27,274 nucleotides of DNA from Fen-178 sp049516835. GTDB lineage: Bacteria > Acidobacteriota > Terriglobia > Bryobacterales > Bryobacteraceae. The stretch covers positions 1-27,274 of the forward strand of contig JBEKSR010000077.1 in assembly GCA_049516835.1 (NCBI GenBank), written 5' to 3'. The position numbers and the translations under genes are program-made. Positions 9,323 through 17,485 of the stretch are shown in pieces (position 1 is the stretch's first letter; each line of letters opens with the position of its first letter). Under the pieces are notes generated by a model that was not told where the DNA came from, searched no databases, and saw only the letters and a list, made by a program, of their open reading frames with translations.

Positions 9323-9351
9323 TTGATGCGCCGATGCGCGCGCGCTAATCT
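9323..9351 (+). promoter_or_regulatory. Candidate sigma-70-like promoter of the first toxin-antitoxin pair
   Basis: TTGATG (9323-9328) and TAATCT (9346-9351) are separated by 17 nt, a good match to -35/-10 boxes. The antitoxin ATG follows 21 nt after the -10 box. This is pattern matching only; an overlapping TAATGA shifted by 5 nt is a possible alternative -10. Confidence 0.45.
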
Positions 9352-9372
9352 AATGACAGAGGGCTTGATGGA

Positions 9373-9603
9373 ATGGCTCAGTTTATAGAGGCTGTCTACA
9401 CAAATGGTGTTCTCAAACCCCAGGAGGAACTGGGGTTGCGTGAGGCCCAGCGTGTGCGACTGATCGTCGAGGTGCTCGATGATGACGCTGATCGCGAAGA
9501 CCGGCCCGCAGTCCTACATCGGCTTCTGGCGGGGATCGAGGGGATGAGGTTCTTTTCCCGTGAACGGTTGCCCTCTCGGGACGAATTTCATGATCGCCCT
9601 TGA
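9373..9603 (+). CDS. DUF104-type antitoxin (AF2212-like, VapB role)
   Basis: 76-aa protein with the DUF104 pattern: an N-terminal beta hairpin with FIEAVYTNGVLKPQEELGLREA, then QRVRLIVEVLDD, followed by an acidic and Arg-rich tail that would wrap the toxin. DUF104 proteins are usually encoded just upstream of PIN toxins and act as DNA-binding antitoxins. Its stop overlaps the start of the PIN gene by 14 nt, the usual arrangement. The tail ends in SREEL-like residues rather than a helix-turn-helix, so DNA binding would sit at the N-terminus. The role as antitoxin is inferred from family and position. Confidence 0.82.
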   Translation: MAQFIEAVYTNGVLKPQEELGLREAQRVRLIVEVLDDDADREDRPAVLHRLLAGIEGMRFFSRERLPSRDEFHDRP

Positions 9604-10003
9604 TACCAACATTCTCATTTACGCCTGCGACAAAGCCGATCTTAAGCGACAGCAAGTGGCACTCGATCTCGTCTCCAGTGCCGACGATGGTGTGCTGCTC
9701 TGGCAGGTCGCGTGTGAGTTCGTGGCGGCGTCGAGGAAGCTGAGATCCCAAGGCTTTGCGATGGCCGACGCATGGGACCGCCTGACGGATTATCTGGCTA
9801 TCTTTCCGCTCATCCTGCCGGCAGCCGGAGCGTTTGAACGAGCTCGCATTCTCCACACAGAGGACGGATGGTCATTCTGGGACGCGATGATCGTGGCCGC
9901 CTGCCTGGAAGGCGGTGTTACCCGCCTCTACTCGGAGGACCTGCCAGGCCGCGCTGTTCGCTGGCCGCTTGAGATTGTGAACCCGTTCCTGCAACTACGC
10001 TGA
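9590..10003 (+). CDS. PIN-domain ribonuclease toxin (VapC-like)
   Basis: 137-aa PIN domain. The acidic active-site residues are visible: Asp5 in MIALDTNILIYA, a Glu in VACEFVAAS, an Asp in FWDAMIVAACLE and the final acidic pair in LYSEDL. PIN toxins are Mg-dependent RNases that cleave tRNA or rRNA when freed from their antitoxin. ATG 9590 is chosen over the upstream GTG 9560 because the family starts directly with the first beta strand. The start lies within the end of the antitoxin gene. The full motif set suggests that the toxin is intact. Confidence 0.88.
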   Translation: MIALDTNILIYACDKADLKRQQVALDLVSSADDGVLLWQVACEFVAASRKLRSQGFAMADAWDRLTDYLAIFPLILPAAGAFERARILHTEDGWSFWDAMIVAACLEGGVTRLYSEDLPGRAVRWPLEIVNPFLQLR

Positions 10004-10229
10004 TCTCGCAAAGGGCAAACCGGGGACAGTCCTGCTCTATGAGCCGCGGCGGCTCACAACACACGATGAAAATGGATTCTGTCCGGCACGAGGAATCAAC
10101 AACTTACGTTCCATTTTCGGAAGAGGCACGAAGTTTCGCAAAGGCGGCGAAATTCGAGCCAGTCCCCGCTTTGCATTCCCTTGTGTCCGCCCCCCGCCAG
10201 GAGTTAGTCTCTGGAGTGGCGAGGTGATC
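10004..10229. other. Intergenic stretch with small inverted repeats, no supported gene
   Basis: This 226-nt gap between the PIN toxin and the mannosidase holds a 17-nt palindrome TGAGCCGCGGCGGCTCA (10040-10056) and a second hairpin candidate, CGAAGTTTCGC (10129-10139) against GCGAAATTCG (10147-10156) with one bulged base. A shorter pair AAAATGGA (10069-10076) and TCCATTTT (10110-10117) is also present. A 62-codon open frame here shows no family features. The stretch may carry the promoter of the mannosidase operon, but no clear -35/-10 pair stands out. Confidence 0.4.
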
Positions 10230-13200
10230 ATGCGACGAATGTTATTGACGTGCCTGGTGGCTCTCGGCACAGCCTGGGGCCAGGCGGCCAAGCCGGCCGG
10301 CCCGGATCTGACGAAGCAGCCGACGCTCTACGTGGTCGGCTATGCCCACCTGGATACCCAATGGCGATGGGAATATCCCACTACCATCAGCCAGTACATC
10401 CTGAACACCATGCGGGACAACTTCGCGCTGTTTGAGAAGTACCCGCATTATGTCTTCAATTTCAGCGGCGCCAACCGGTACCGCATGATGAAGGAATACT
10501 TTCCGGCCGACTACGCTAAGGTCAAGAAATACGTGGCTGCCGGCCGCTGGTTTCCGGCGGGATCGTCGATGGAGGAAAACGACGTGAATTCGCCCTCCGC
10601 CGAGTCGATTATCCGGCAGGTGCTCTACGGCAAGCTGTATTTCCGCCGCGAGTTCGGCAAGACCAGCACCGAATACATGCTGCCGGACTGCTTCGGCTTC
10701 CCCGCCTCCTTGCCCAGCATTCTGGCTCACGCGGGCATCAAGGGCTTCTCGACCCAGAAACTGACGTGGGGATCTTCGGCCCCGGCCGGCGGCCCGAACT
10801 CGCCCGAGAAAACGCCGCTCGGCACCCCATTCAACGTCGGCATTTGGGAGGGGCCCGATGGCAAGAGCGTGATCGCGGCCCTGAACCCCGGCAGTTACAG
10901 CGCATCCATAACCACCGACCTCAGCGTGAGTCCCGGCAGTCCCGGCCCGCGGCGCGAAGACTGGCCCGCCCGAGTCCAGTTGGACGGCGCGGTGAGCGGG
11001 CTGTTCACGGATTATCACTACTACGGCACCGGCGACGTCGGCGGCGCCCCTACCGAGGCCTCCGTCAAAATGATGGAGGAGATCGTGACCAAGGTGGGCG
11101 GCGGACCGCTGCACGTCATCTCCGCCACGGCGGACCAAATGTTCCTCGATATCAAGCCCAACCAGACGGCCAGGCTGCCGCGCTATCAGGGCGAGATGGA
11201 GCTGACCAACCACTCGGCCGGGTCCCTCACCTCGGAGACGTACCTGAAACGGTGGAACCGCAAGAACGAGCTGCTGGCCGATGCCGCCGAGAAAGCTTCC
11301 GTCGCCGCCGAGCTGCTGGGCGGCCGGCCGTATCCGCTCGAGCGCCTGAACAACGCCTGGACGCTGGTAATGGGCGGGCAGTTCCACGACATCACGCCCG
11401 GCACCGCTACGCCCAAAGCGTATGAGTTCTCCTGGAACGACGAAGTGCTGGCCATGAACCAGTTCGCCGGCGTGATGGCCAACGCCACCGAAGCGGTCGC
11501 CTCCGCCATGGACACCCAGGCCAAGGGCGCGGCCATCGTGGTCTACAATCCGTTGAACATCGCGCGCGAGGACGTGGTGGAAGCCGCCGTTTCCTTCCCC
11601 GGCGGAACACCCAAGGCCGTGCGCGTCATTGGGCCAGACGGCAAGGCAGTGCCGGCGCAGTTGTCGAACGGCAAAGTCTTGTTCGTGGCCAAAGCGCCAT
11701 CGGTGGGCTACGCGGTCTACGACGTCGAGCCCGCCGAGACTCCGGCCGCCGGCTCGACGCTCAAGGTGACCGAGTCGTCGCTCGAAAACGCGCGCTATCG
11801 CGTCACCATCGACCAGAACGGCGACATCGCCGGCATCTTCGATAAGTCCCTCAAGAAAGACCTTCTCCTGACTCCGGCGCGCCTGGAAATCAAAACCGAC
11901 AAGCCCGTGCAGTGGCCCGCCTGGAACATGGATTGGGAAGATCAGTCGCGGGCGCCGCGGGCTTACGTGGGCGGGCCGGCGCAGATTCGGATCGTCGAAA
12001 ACGGTCCGGCGCGCGTGGCCGTCGAGGTGTCACGCGAAACCGAAGGTTCCAGGTTTGTCGAGACCATCCGGCTTTCGGCGGGCGATGCCGGCAACCGCGT
12101 CGAAATCGGCAATGTCATCGACTGGAATACCAAAGAGTCCCATCTCAAGGCCGTTTTCCCACTGACCGCGACCAACGCCGCGGCGACTTATAACTGGGAC
12201 ATCGGCGCCATCGAGCGGGGCACTGATAATCCCAAGAAGTTCGAGATGCCGTCCCACCAGTGGGTCGATCTCACCGATCGGAGCGGCGCTTACGGCGCAA
12301 CCGTGCTCACGGATTGCAAGAACGCCTCCGACAAGCCCGATGACAACACGCTTCGCCTCACCCTGATCCGCACACCCGGCACCCGCGGGCAATATGACGA
12401 CCAGGGCACGCAGGATTTGGGCCATCACGAGTTCGTATACGGCCTGGCCGGGCACGTAGGCGACTGGCGCAAGGGCCAGACCGATTGGCAAGCCTACCGC
12501 CTCAACCAACCTCTCATCGCCTTCGAAGCCTCGAAACATGCGGGCGCGCTCGGGAAAACCTTCTCATTGCTCACCGTCAGCCACAGCCGGGTGCGAGTCC
12601 TCGCTCTCAAGAAGGCCGAGCAGAGCGATGAAGCGATCATCCGCCTGGTGGAACTCGATGGCAAGCCGGCTTCCGACGTGCAGATCGCGTTTGCCGCACC
12701 GATTACCGCCGCGCGTGAAGTCAACGGCGCGGAGGAGCCGGTTGGCGCGGCCACCGTGGCGAATGGCAAGCTGGTGACTTCGTTCACCGCGTTCCAGCCT
12801 CGCACGTTTGCGGTGAAGCTCGGCGGCGCGCCCGCCAAGGTCGCGGCGGTGCATTCGCAGCCCGTGAAGTTGTCCTACGACCTGGCCGCCGCCAGCAACG
12901 ATGACACCCGCTCGGCCAGCGGTTTCTCTTCCGATGGCCGCGCCCTTCCAGCCGAAATGCTGCCCGCCGAGCTCGCCTTCGGCGGCGTCCAATTCAATCT
13001 CGCTCCCGCCAAGACCGGGACTCCCAACGCAGTGGTGGCCAAAGGCCAGACGATCTCTCTTCCGGCGGGGAAGTTCAACCGCGTGTACGTGCTGGCAGCC
13101 TCGGCGGATGGCGACCAGCAAGCCACATTCCGCGTGGGCGAAAAGGCTGTCGATGCGACTATCCAGGACTGGGGCGGTTTCATCGGCCAGTGGGACGACC

Positions 13201-13535
13201 GCGTCTGGAAAGCCAAGGAGGTGCCGGTCCCGGCGCGGGGTGGCGCTGCGGCGCGGACCCGTACCGACCCGTACGGGGAAATGACCGGCCTGAAGCCGGG
13301 CTTCATCAAGCGCGCGGAGGTCGCATGGTTCGCCTCGCATCGCCACACGGCCGACGGCGCCAACGAACCCTACGCCTATTCGTACCTGTTCGCGTATCCG
13401 CTCGACGTGCCGGCCGGCGCCGCCACCCTGACCTTGCCGGACAATGACAAGATCCGCGTCCTGGCCATTTCGATGGCGCAGGAAGGCGCGACGGCGAAAC
13501 CGATTCAACCACTCTACGACACGCTGGAACGGTAA
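10230..13535 (+). CDS. Secreted GH38 alpha-mannosidase
   Basis: 1101-aa glycoside hydrolase family 38 enzyme, a zinc-dependent retaining alpha-mannosidase. A signal peptide of about 18 residues ends at TAWGQA. The GH38 catalytic N-domain starts with YAHLDTQWRW, whose His40 and Asp42 are the expected zinc ligands. The nucleophile is Asp153 in LPDCFGFPASLP. GGQFHDITPGTA (nt about 11377-11406) is the later zinc-His region. The middle three-helix domain and the long C-terminal beta domains fill the rest, with a final sugar-binding-like domain after residue 870. ATG 10230 has GAGG 5 nt upstream; GTG 10224 would add two residues. It begins a run with two M16 peptidase genes 9 nt downstream. Substrate (N-glycan-type or other mannosides) cannot be told from sequence. 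Confidence 0.92.
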   Translation: MRRMLLTCLVALGTAWGQAAKPAGPDLTKQPTLYVVGYAHLDTQWRWEYPTTISQYILNTMRDNFALFEKYPHYVFNFSGANRYRMMKEYFPADYAKVKKYVAAGRWFPAGSSMEENDVNSPSAESIIRQVLYGKLYFRREFGKTSTEYMLPDCFGFPASLPSILAHAGIKGFSTQKLTWGSSAPAGGPNSPEKTPLGTPFNVGIWEGPDGKSVIAALNPGSYSASITTDLSVSPGSPGPRREDWPARVQLDGAVSGLFTDYHYYGTGDVGGAPTEASVKMMEEIVTKVGGGPLHVISATADQMFLDIKPNQTARLPRYQGEMELTNHSAGSLTSETYLKRWNRKNELLADAAEKASVAAELLGGRPYPLERLNNAWTLVMGGQFHDITPGTATPKAYEFSWNDEVLAMNQFAGVMANATEAVASAMDTQAKGAAIVVYNPLNIAREDVVEAAVSFPGGTPKAVRVIGPDGKAVPAQLSNGKVLFVAKAPSVGYAVYDVEPAETPAAGSTLKVTESSLENARYRVTIDQNGDIAGIFDKSLKKDLLLTPARLEIKTDKPVQWPAWNMDWEDQSRAPRAYVGGPAQIRIVENGPARVAVEVSRETEGSRFVETIRLSAGDAGNRVEIGNVIDWNTKESHLKAVFPLTATNAAATYNWDIGAIERGTDNPKKFEMPSHQWVDLTDRSGAYGATVLTDCKNASDKPDDNTLRLTLIRTPGTRGQYDDQGTQDLGHHEFVYGLAGHVGDWRKGQTDWQAYRLNQPLIAFEASKHAGALGKTFSLLTVSHSRVRVLALKKAEQSDEAIIRLVELDGKPASDVQIAFAAPITAAREVNGAEEPVGAATVANGKLVTSFTAFQPRTFAVKLGGAPAKVAAVHSQPVKLSYDLAAASNDDTRSASGFSSDGRALPAEMLPAELAFGGVQFNLAPAKTGTPNAVVAKGQTISLPAGKFNRVYVLAASADGDQQATFRVGEKAVDATIQDWGGFIGQWDDRVWKAKEVPVPARGGAAARTRTDPYGEMTGLKPGFIKRAEVAWFASHRHTADGANEPYAYSYLFAYPLDVPAGAATLTLPDNDKIRVLAISMAQEGATAKPIQPLYDTLER

Positions 13536-13544
13536 GGACACGCC

Positions 13545-14927
13545 ATGAAACTCTTCGCGACCCTGGTGCTCGCCACCGCCGCGCTGGCGCTGGCCCAGCA
13601 GGCACCTTCGACTCTGCCCAAGGTGAAGTTCACCGACACCAGGCTCGACAACGGGCTGCGCGTGATCGTCGCCGAGGACCACTTCGCCCCGCTCTATGCC
13701 ATCGCGGTCAGCTACAAAGTTGGCTCGCGTGATGAGCGCCGGGGCCGCACCGGTTTCGCCCACCTGTTCGAGCACATGATGTTCAAGGGCTCGGAGAACG
13801 TGGGCACGGGCGAGCTGGATTTTCTCATTTTCACCAACGGCGGCAACTCCAACGGCACCACCAACACCGACCGCACGTCGTACTTCGAGGTCCTGCCCAA
13901 GAACCAGCTCGACCTGGGCCTCTACCTCGAGGCCGATCGCATGCACGGGCTGGTCATCACCCTGGACAACCTCGAGAACCAGCGCCAGGCCGTCAAGGAG
14001 GAGCGGCGCCAGAGCGTCGACAACCAGGCTTACGGCCAGACGTCCGAGAAACTGGAAGAGCTGATCTACGACAACTTTGCCTACCATCACTCGGTGATCG
14101 GCTCCATGGATGACCTGGATGCCGCCTCGGTGGACGACGTCAAACAGTTTTTCAAGACCTACTACGCGCCCAACAACGCGGTGCTCGCCCTGGTGGGCGA
14201 CCTTGACACCAAAGAAACGCTGGCCAAAGTGAAGAAGTATTTCGGAAATATCCCCCGGCAGGACCCGCCCCAGCCGGTGGACCTGACCGAGCCTCCGAAA
14301 TCCGGTGAGCGCCGCGCCACCATCGAGGACAAACTGGCGCGCCTGGCCCGTCTCGACATCGCCTACCGGATTCCGCCATCGGGCCAGCCGGATTCGCGCG
14401 CGCTTTCCGTAGCCGCCTCGATCCTCGGCGGCGGAGGCGGTGGTTTCGGCGGGCGCGGCGGAGGCGGGGCCAACAGCTCGCGCCTCTACCAGAAACTGGT
14501 GCTCGATAAAGAGGTGGCGGTCCAGGTGTCGTGCGCCACCGACCGCCGCGCCGGCCCGGGGTTCTTCCACATCTCGGCCACCCTCCGTCCGGGCAAGACC
14601 GCCGAAGAAGTGGAGGGCCTCATTTCCGAAGAGATCGCCAAACTCAACGCCGAGCCGGTCACCGACAAGGAGCTGCAGCGCGTGCGGATCAGTCTCCGGC
14701 GCGGCGCGGAATTGCGGCTCACCGCGCTCAGCCGCGCCCAGGCGCTGGCCGACGACGCGGCTGTCTATGACGATCCCAACCGCATCAACACCGAACTGGA
14801 TGATCAGCTCGCCATCACCCCAGCCGATATCCAACGGGCAGCTAAGGCCCGCCTGCTGGCCTCCGACCGCGTCGTCGTGGTGACGCTGCCGGCCGCATCC
14901 CGCCGCCCCGGCGGAAAGGGGAATTGA
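13545..14927 (+). CDS. Secreted M16 zinc metallopeptidase, catalytic subunit
   Basis: 460-aa pitrilysin-family (M16) peptidase with a signal peptide ending at ALAQQ. The inverted zinc motif HLFEH is at residues 73-77 (His73, Glu76, His77), and the third ligand is one of the Glu pair in VKEERR (152/153). Two M16 half-domains follow, the second with SSRLYQKLV. The protein should work in the periplasm as the active half of a heterodimer with the product of the next gene. A Gly-rich loop (about residues 295-309) is inserted just before SSRLYQ, where relatives have a short GGG turn. AAGGA precedes ATG 13545. The gap to the next gene is 10 nt. Confidence 0.93.
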   Translation: MKLFATLVLATAALALAQQAPSTLPKVKFTDTRLDNGLRVIVAEDHFAPLYAIAVSYKVGSRDERRGRTGFAHLFEHMMFKGSENVGTGELDFLIFTNGGNSNGTTNTDRTSYFEVLPKNQLDLGLYLEADRMHGLVITLDNLENQRQAVKEERRQSVDNQAYGQTSEKLEELIYDNFAYHHSVIGSMDDLDAASVDDVKQFFKTYYAPNNAVLALVGDLDTKETLAKVKKYFGNIPRQDPPQPVDLTEPPKSGERRATIEDKLARLARLDIAYRIPPSGQPDSRALSVAASILGGGGGGFGGRGGGGANSSRLYQKLVLDKEVAVQVSCATDRRAGPGFFHISATLRPGKTAEEVEGLISEEIAKLNAEPVTDKELQRVRISLRRGAELRLTALSRAQALADDAAVYDDPNRINTELDDQLAITPADIQRAAKARLLASDRVVVVTLPAASRRPGGKGN

Positions 14928-14937
14928 GGAGCCCGCT

Positions 14938-16452
14938 ATGAGGAAGCCGAAGCCACTCGTTGTTTGTGTCATTCTCGCCGCCACGCCCGGCGGGTTTCTC
15001 TCCGCGCAGGAGACCGAATCGCAGGGGGCCGGGACTTTCCGCGGCATGGTTCGCTTGAACCGCGCCCCGGTTTCGAACGAGGTTCTCAAGGTCAAGCTGC
15101 CACGGCCCGTCGAGCGCCGGCTCCCCAACGGCCTCAAGCTCGTGATTCTCGAAAGCCACCGCGCGCCCACCATATCGCTGACCATCTCCATCCCGTCTTC
15201 CTACCTGCGCGATTCCCAGGGCCTCCCCGGAGTTGCCGAAGCCACCGCCGCGCTCATGACCTTGGGCACCACCACGCGTTCCGCGCGCCAAATCTCCGAG
15301 GCCTTGGCCGATATCGGCGCTACCTTGACCATCAGCGCCGGCGCCGGCGGCGGAGGTGGCGGCCGCGGCGGAGGCGGTGGGGCCGGTGGTCCCGCCACTG
15401 GCGGCTCGGGCACGATTTCGCTCAGCGCGCTCACCGAGAACTTCGATGCCGCACTGGCCATCCTGACCGATGTTCTGTTGCACCCCTCCTTCCCGGCCGA
15501 CGAATTCGAGAAGTGGAAGTCGCGCCAGCGAAGCGCCCTCGAGCAAGCCCGCACCCAGCCGGCAACGCTCTCCAATGAGCAATTGATGAAGGTGCTTTAC
15601 GCCGGCGATGCCCGCCAGTTCACGCGCCTCACCGCCGAATCCCTCAACAAGATCACGCGCGAGAACCTGGTCGAGCACTACAAGAAATACTACCTGCCCT
15701 CGGGCGACCTGGCCGGGGTGGTTGGCGACATCACCGCCCGCGATGCCGCGGCGAAGCTCGAGAAGGCTCTCTCCGCTTGGAAGGGCGGGCCGATTCCACC
15801 GCTGACGCTGCCCATCAACCCGCCCATCGCCGAGAAGAAGGTCTATTTGATCTCGCGGCCGGGCTCCGTGCAGACCTACCTCACCCTGGCCAACCGCGCC
15901 ATCGAGCGCACCAACCCGGATTACATCGCCTGCATGGTGATGAACCAGGTGCTCGGCTCGGGGCCGGCCGCCCGTCTGTTCCGCATCATCCGCGAGGAGA
16001 AGGGCTATACCTACGGGGTCAGCTCCAGCTTCAACGCCACGCGCTTCAACCAGCAGTTCAGCTCCTCCATGTCGGTGCGCACGGAAGTCACCGAGCCGGC
16101 GCTCGCCGACCTGCTCAAGGAATTCCGCGACATTCGCGACGTGACGGTGCCTCAACTGGAGCTTGAGGGCGCCAAGCGGACCCTGGTGGCCAGCTTCGCA
16201 TTGGGTCTCGAAAGCCCCTCCGGCGTGCTTTCCCGCTGGCTCCAGCAGCGCGAATTCGGCTTGCCCGAAGATTACTGGGACACCTACACCGGGAAGATCA
16301 TGGCCGTGACCGCCGCCGACGTCGCGCGTGTGGCGAAGAAGTATGTCCCTTATGACAACGTCCAGATCATCGCCGTGGGCGACGGAGCGAAGATTGGGGA
16401 GCTGCTGAAGAAGTTCGGCCCGGTGATAGAAGTCCCGGTGGATGGAAACTAG
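14938..16452 (+). CDS. Secreted M16 peptidase-like protein, zinc motif lost (partner subunit)
   Basis: 504-aa M16-family protein with a signal peptide ending near GFLSAQ. The position of the HxxEH motif reads GVAEATAALM, so the zinc site is absent. The paired R/Y motif of non-catalytic M16 subunits is kept in RLFRIIREEKGYTYGVSS. This fits the known pattern of an active and an inactive M16 subunit encoded side by side, forming a closed clamshell for peptides. A low-complexity stretch of Gly with one Arg (about residues 135-153) interrupts the first domain. GAGGAG lies 7 nt before ATG 14938. It ends the mannosidase-M16-M16 run and is followed by repeats and a terminator. Confidence 0.92.
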   Translation: MRKPKPLVVCVILAATPGGFLSAQETESQGAGTFRGMVRLNRAPVSNEVLKVKLPRPVERRLPNGLKLVILESHRAPTISLTISIPSSYLRDSQGLPGVAEATAALMTLGTTTRSARQISEALADIGATLTISAGAGGGGGGRGGGGGAGGPATGGSGTISLSALTENFDAALAILTDVLLHPSFPADEFEKWKSRQRSALEQARTQPATLSNEQLMKVLYAGDARQFTRLTAESLNKITRENLVEHYKKYYLPSGDLAGVVGDITARDAAAKLEKALSAWKGGPIPPLTLPINPPIAEKKVYLISRPGSVQTYLTLANRAIERTNPDYIACMVMNQVLGSGPAARLFRIIREEKGYTYGVSSSFNATRFNQQFSSSMSVRTEVTEPALADLLKEFRDIRDVTVPQLELEGAKRTLVASFALGLESPSGVLSRWLQQREFGLPEDYWDTYTGKIMAVTAADVARVAKKYVPYDNVQIIAVGDGAKIGELLKKFGPVIEVPVDGN

Positions 16453-16491
16453 ACCGACCGCTCCCTGAGAAGCAGCGAGAAAATCATTTTG

Positions 16492-16568
16492 GGCCGCCGA
16501 TGAACCCCGATAAACGCCGATAAGAACTTTGTTTTTCGATCCGCGTTTATCGGTGTTCATCGGTGGCC
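16492..16568. repeat. 30-bp near-perfect inverted repeat
   Basis: Arms 16492-16521 and 16539-16568 match as reverse complements at 27 of 30 positions, with a 17-nt loop. The shared core is CGATAAACGC on the left arm against GCGTTTATCG on the right. Similar sequences around 'gtttatcggtgttcatcggt' are, from memory, dispersed in many environmental bacterial genomes. The function is unknown. It lies 39 nt after the M16 partner gene. Confidence 0.8.
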
Positions 16569-16637
16569 ATATTTCTTTCACACATACAGAGCCGCGAACC
16601 GCCTGCGCCACCACAACAAGTCCTGCATTTTCAGAGG

Positions 16638-16660
16638 TGGGGCAGGCGGTGCCGCCTGCC
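16638..16660. repeat. REP-like palindrome related to the actE element
   Basis: GGCAGGCGG (16641-16649) and CCGCCTGCC (16652-16660) form a 9-bp stem with a 2-nt centre. The preceding GGTGGGGCA matches the right arm of the palindrome inside actE (2711-2719), so the two may belong to the same repeat family. Confidence 0.55.
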
Positions 16661-16661
16661 T

Positions 16662-16684
16662 CGCCCGCTTGCGGGCGATTTTTT
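16662..16684 (+). terminator. Likely intrinsic terminator after the mannosidase-M16 genes
   Basis: CGCCCG (16662-16667) and CGGGCG (16672-16677) form a GC-rich stem with a CTTG loop, and after one A come six T (16679-16684). This fits rho-independent termination on the + strand for the M16 operon. It lies directly behind the REP-like palindrome, which could add to the structure. Confidence 0.65.
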
Positions 16685-16740
16685 CACAGCCTCTCAGAGA
16701 GCAGTTCCCGCAAACGGGGTCGCGGTTGCGGAGACGGCGT

Positions 16741-16761
16741 AAATGGTTCCAAAATGGTTCC
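16741..16761 (+). promoter_or_regulatory. Tandem 10-bp direct repeat at the antitoxin start, candidate operator
   Basis: AAATGGTTCC occurs at 16741-16750 and again at 16752-16761, a spacing of 11 bp or one DNA turn, and ends exactly at the ATG of the antitoxin gene. Ribbon-helix-helix antitoxins bind such direct repeats as paired dimers. No Shine-Dalgarno is visible in the same place. Operator function is an inference. Confidence 0.45.
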
Positions 16762-16998
16762 ATGAACATCACCGTCAAGAATATTCCAGACTCGATCTAT
16801 CGGGTGATGAAGCGAGAGGCCAAAAGGAAGAGGCGGAGTCTCAATGCCGAGATCGTCCTGGCGCTGCAAACAGAGGCCGCCGAAGCGGAGCGGAGACGGC
16901 AATTGAGCAATCTGCGGAAGGAATTGGATCGGTTTGCCGCCTCCTTGCCGCCGCTCGATGATAGTGTGCCTCTGATCCGCGGGGACCGCGGGAGATAG
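16762..16998 (+). CDS. Ribbon-helix-helix antitoxin (FitA/VapB-like)
   Basis: 78-aa protein opening with MNITVKNIPDSIYRVMKREA, the beta strand and first helix of an Arc/MetJ ribbon-helix-helix domain of the FitA type, followed by RRSLNAEIVLAL as the second helix. The rest is a charged helix and a tail with Arg and Asp that would bind the toxin. ATG 16762 is chosen because homologous RHH proteins start there; an ATG upstream at 16669 would read through repeat and terminator sequence. The toxin gene starts 3 nt after the stop. A tandem repeat at the start codon suggests autoregulation. Confidence 0.88.
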   Translation: MNITVKNIPDSIYRVMKREAKRKRRSLNAEIVLALQTEAAEAERRRQLSNLRKELDRFAASLPPLDDSVPLIRGDRGR

Positions 16999-17001
16999 TG
17001 G

Positions 17002-17424
17002 ATGCCGGACACATTTGTTCTGGACTGCAGTGTGGCGGCCAAATGGGTGTTGAGGGAACCCGGCCGCGCGCCAGCCCTTGGATGGTTCGAGCAGTATGCG
17101 TCGGGAGAGGTTCTGCTGATAGCTCCCGATATTCTCCTGGCGGAATTGGCCAGTCTGCTGGCGAAGCGTAACCGCCGAAAGCAGATTTCGGCGGAGCAAG
17201 CTCACGAGGCCTTCTCATTGATGACGAGATGCGCTCCTCGTCTATTCGACACGCGCCCGCGACTTTCCCGCGCGCTCCATCTGTCTCTGCAACGCCGATT
17301 GTCCTTGTGGGATTGCGTCTATCTCGCGCTCGCCCTGGAACACGATTGTCCGGTTCTAACCGCGGACCTCCGACTCTTCCGGGCCGGGAGGGGCGCACAT
17401 CCTTCTGTTCGGCTGGTGCAATAA
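17002..17424 (+). CDS. PIN-domain ribonuclease toxin (VapC-like)
   Basis: 140-aa PIN toxin with all acidic positions present: Asp8 in FVLDCSVAAKW, Glu in LLAELASLLAK, Asp in SLWDCVYLALALE and Asp in LTADLRLF. The type with DCSVAAKW and LYD/LWDCVYLALA is common among VapC partners of FitA-like antitoxins. It starts 3 nt after the antitoxin stop and ends with no clear terminator. Expected activity is Mg-dependent cleavage of a stable RNA; the target is unknown. Confidence 0.9.
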   Translation: MPDTFVLDCSVAAKWVLREPGRAPALGWFEQYASGEVLLIAPDILLAELASLLAKRNRRKQISAEQAHEAFSLMTRCAPRLFDTRPRLSRALHLSLQRRLSLWDCVYLALALEHDCPVLTADLRLFRAGRGAHPSVRLVQ

Positions 17425-17485
17425 CGGAGCCTCGAGTGTCACCGAGTTTTGCGGCCGCGCCCCAAAGGCTCGGAGATCGCCCCCG

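Noticed and set aside
10039..10227. 62-codon frame upstream of the mannosidase
   Set aside because: No ribosome site or family features, and it overlaps small palindromes; treated as intergenic.
12564..15191. 875-codon open frame on the minus strand across the mannosidase and M16 genes
   Set aside because: It is antisense to two proteins with clear catalytic motifs and signal peptides; its translation is Arg/Gly/His-rich without any family signature, as expected from high-GC shadow frames.
14842..16614. 590-codon minus-strand frame over the second M16 gene
   Set aside because: Antisense shadow of a recognised M16 protein; low-complexity and without start context.
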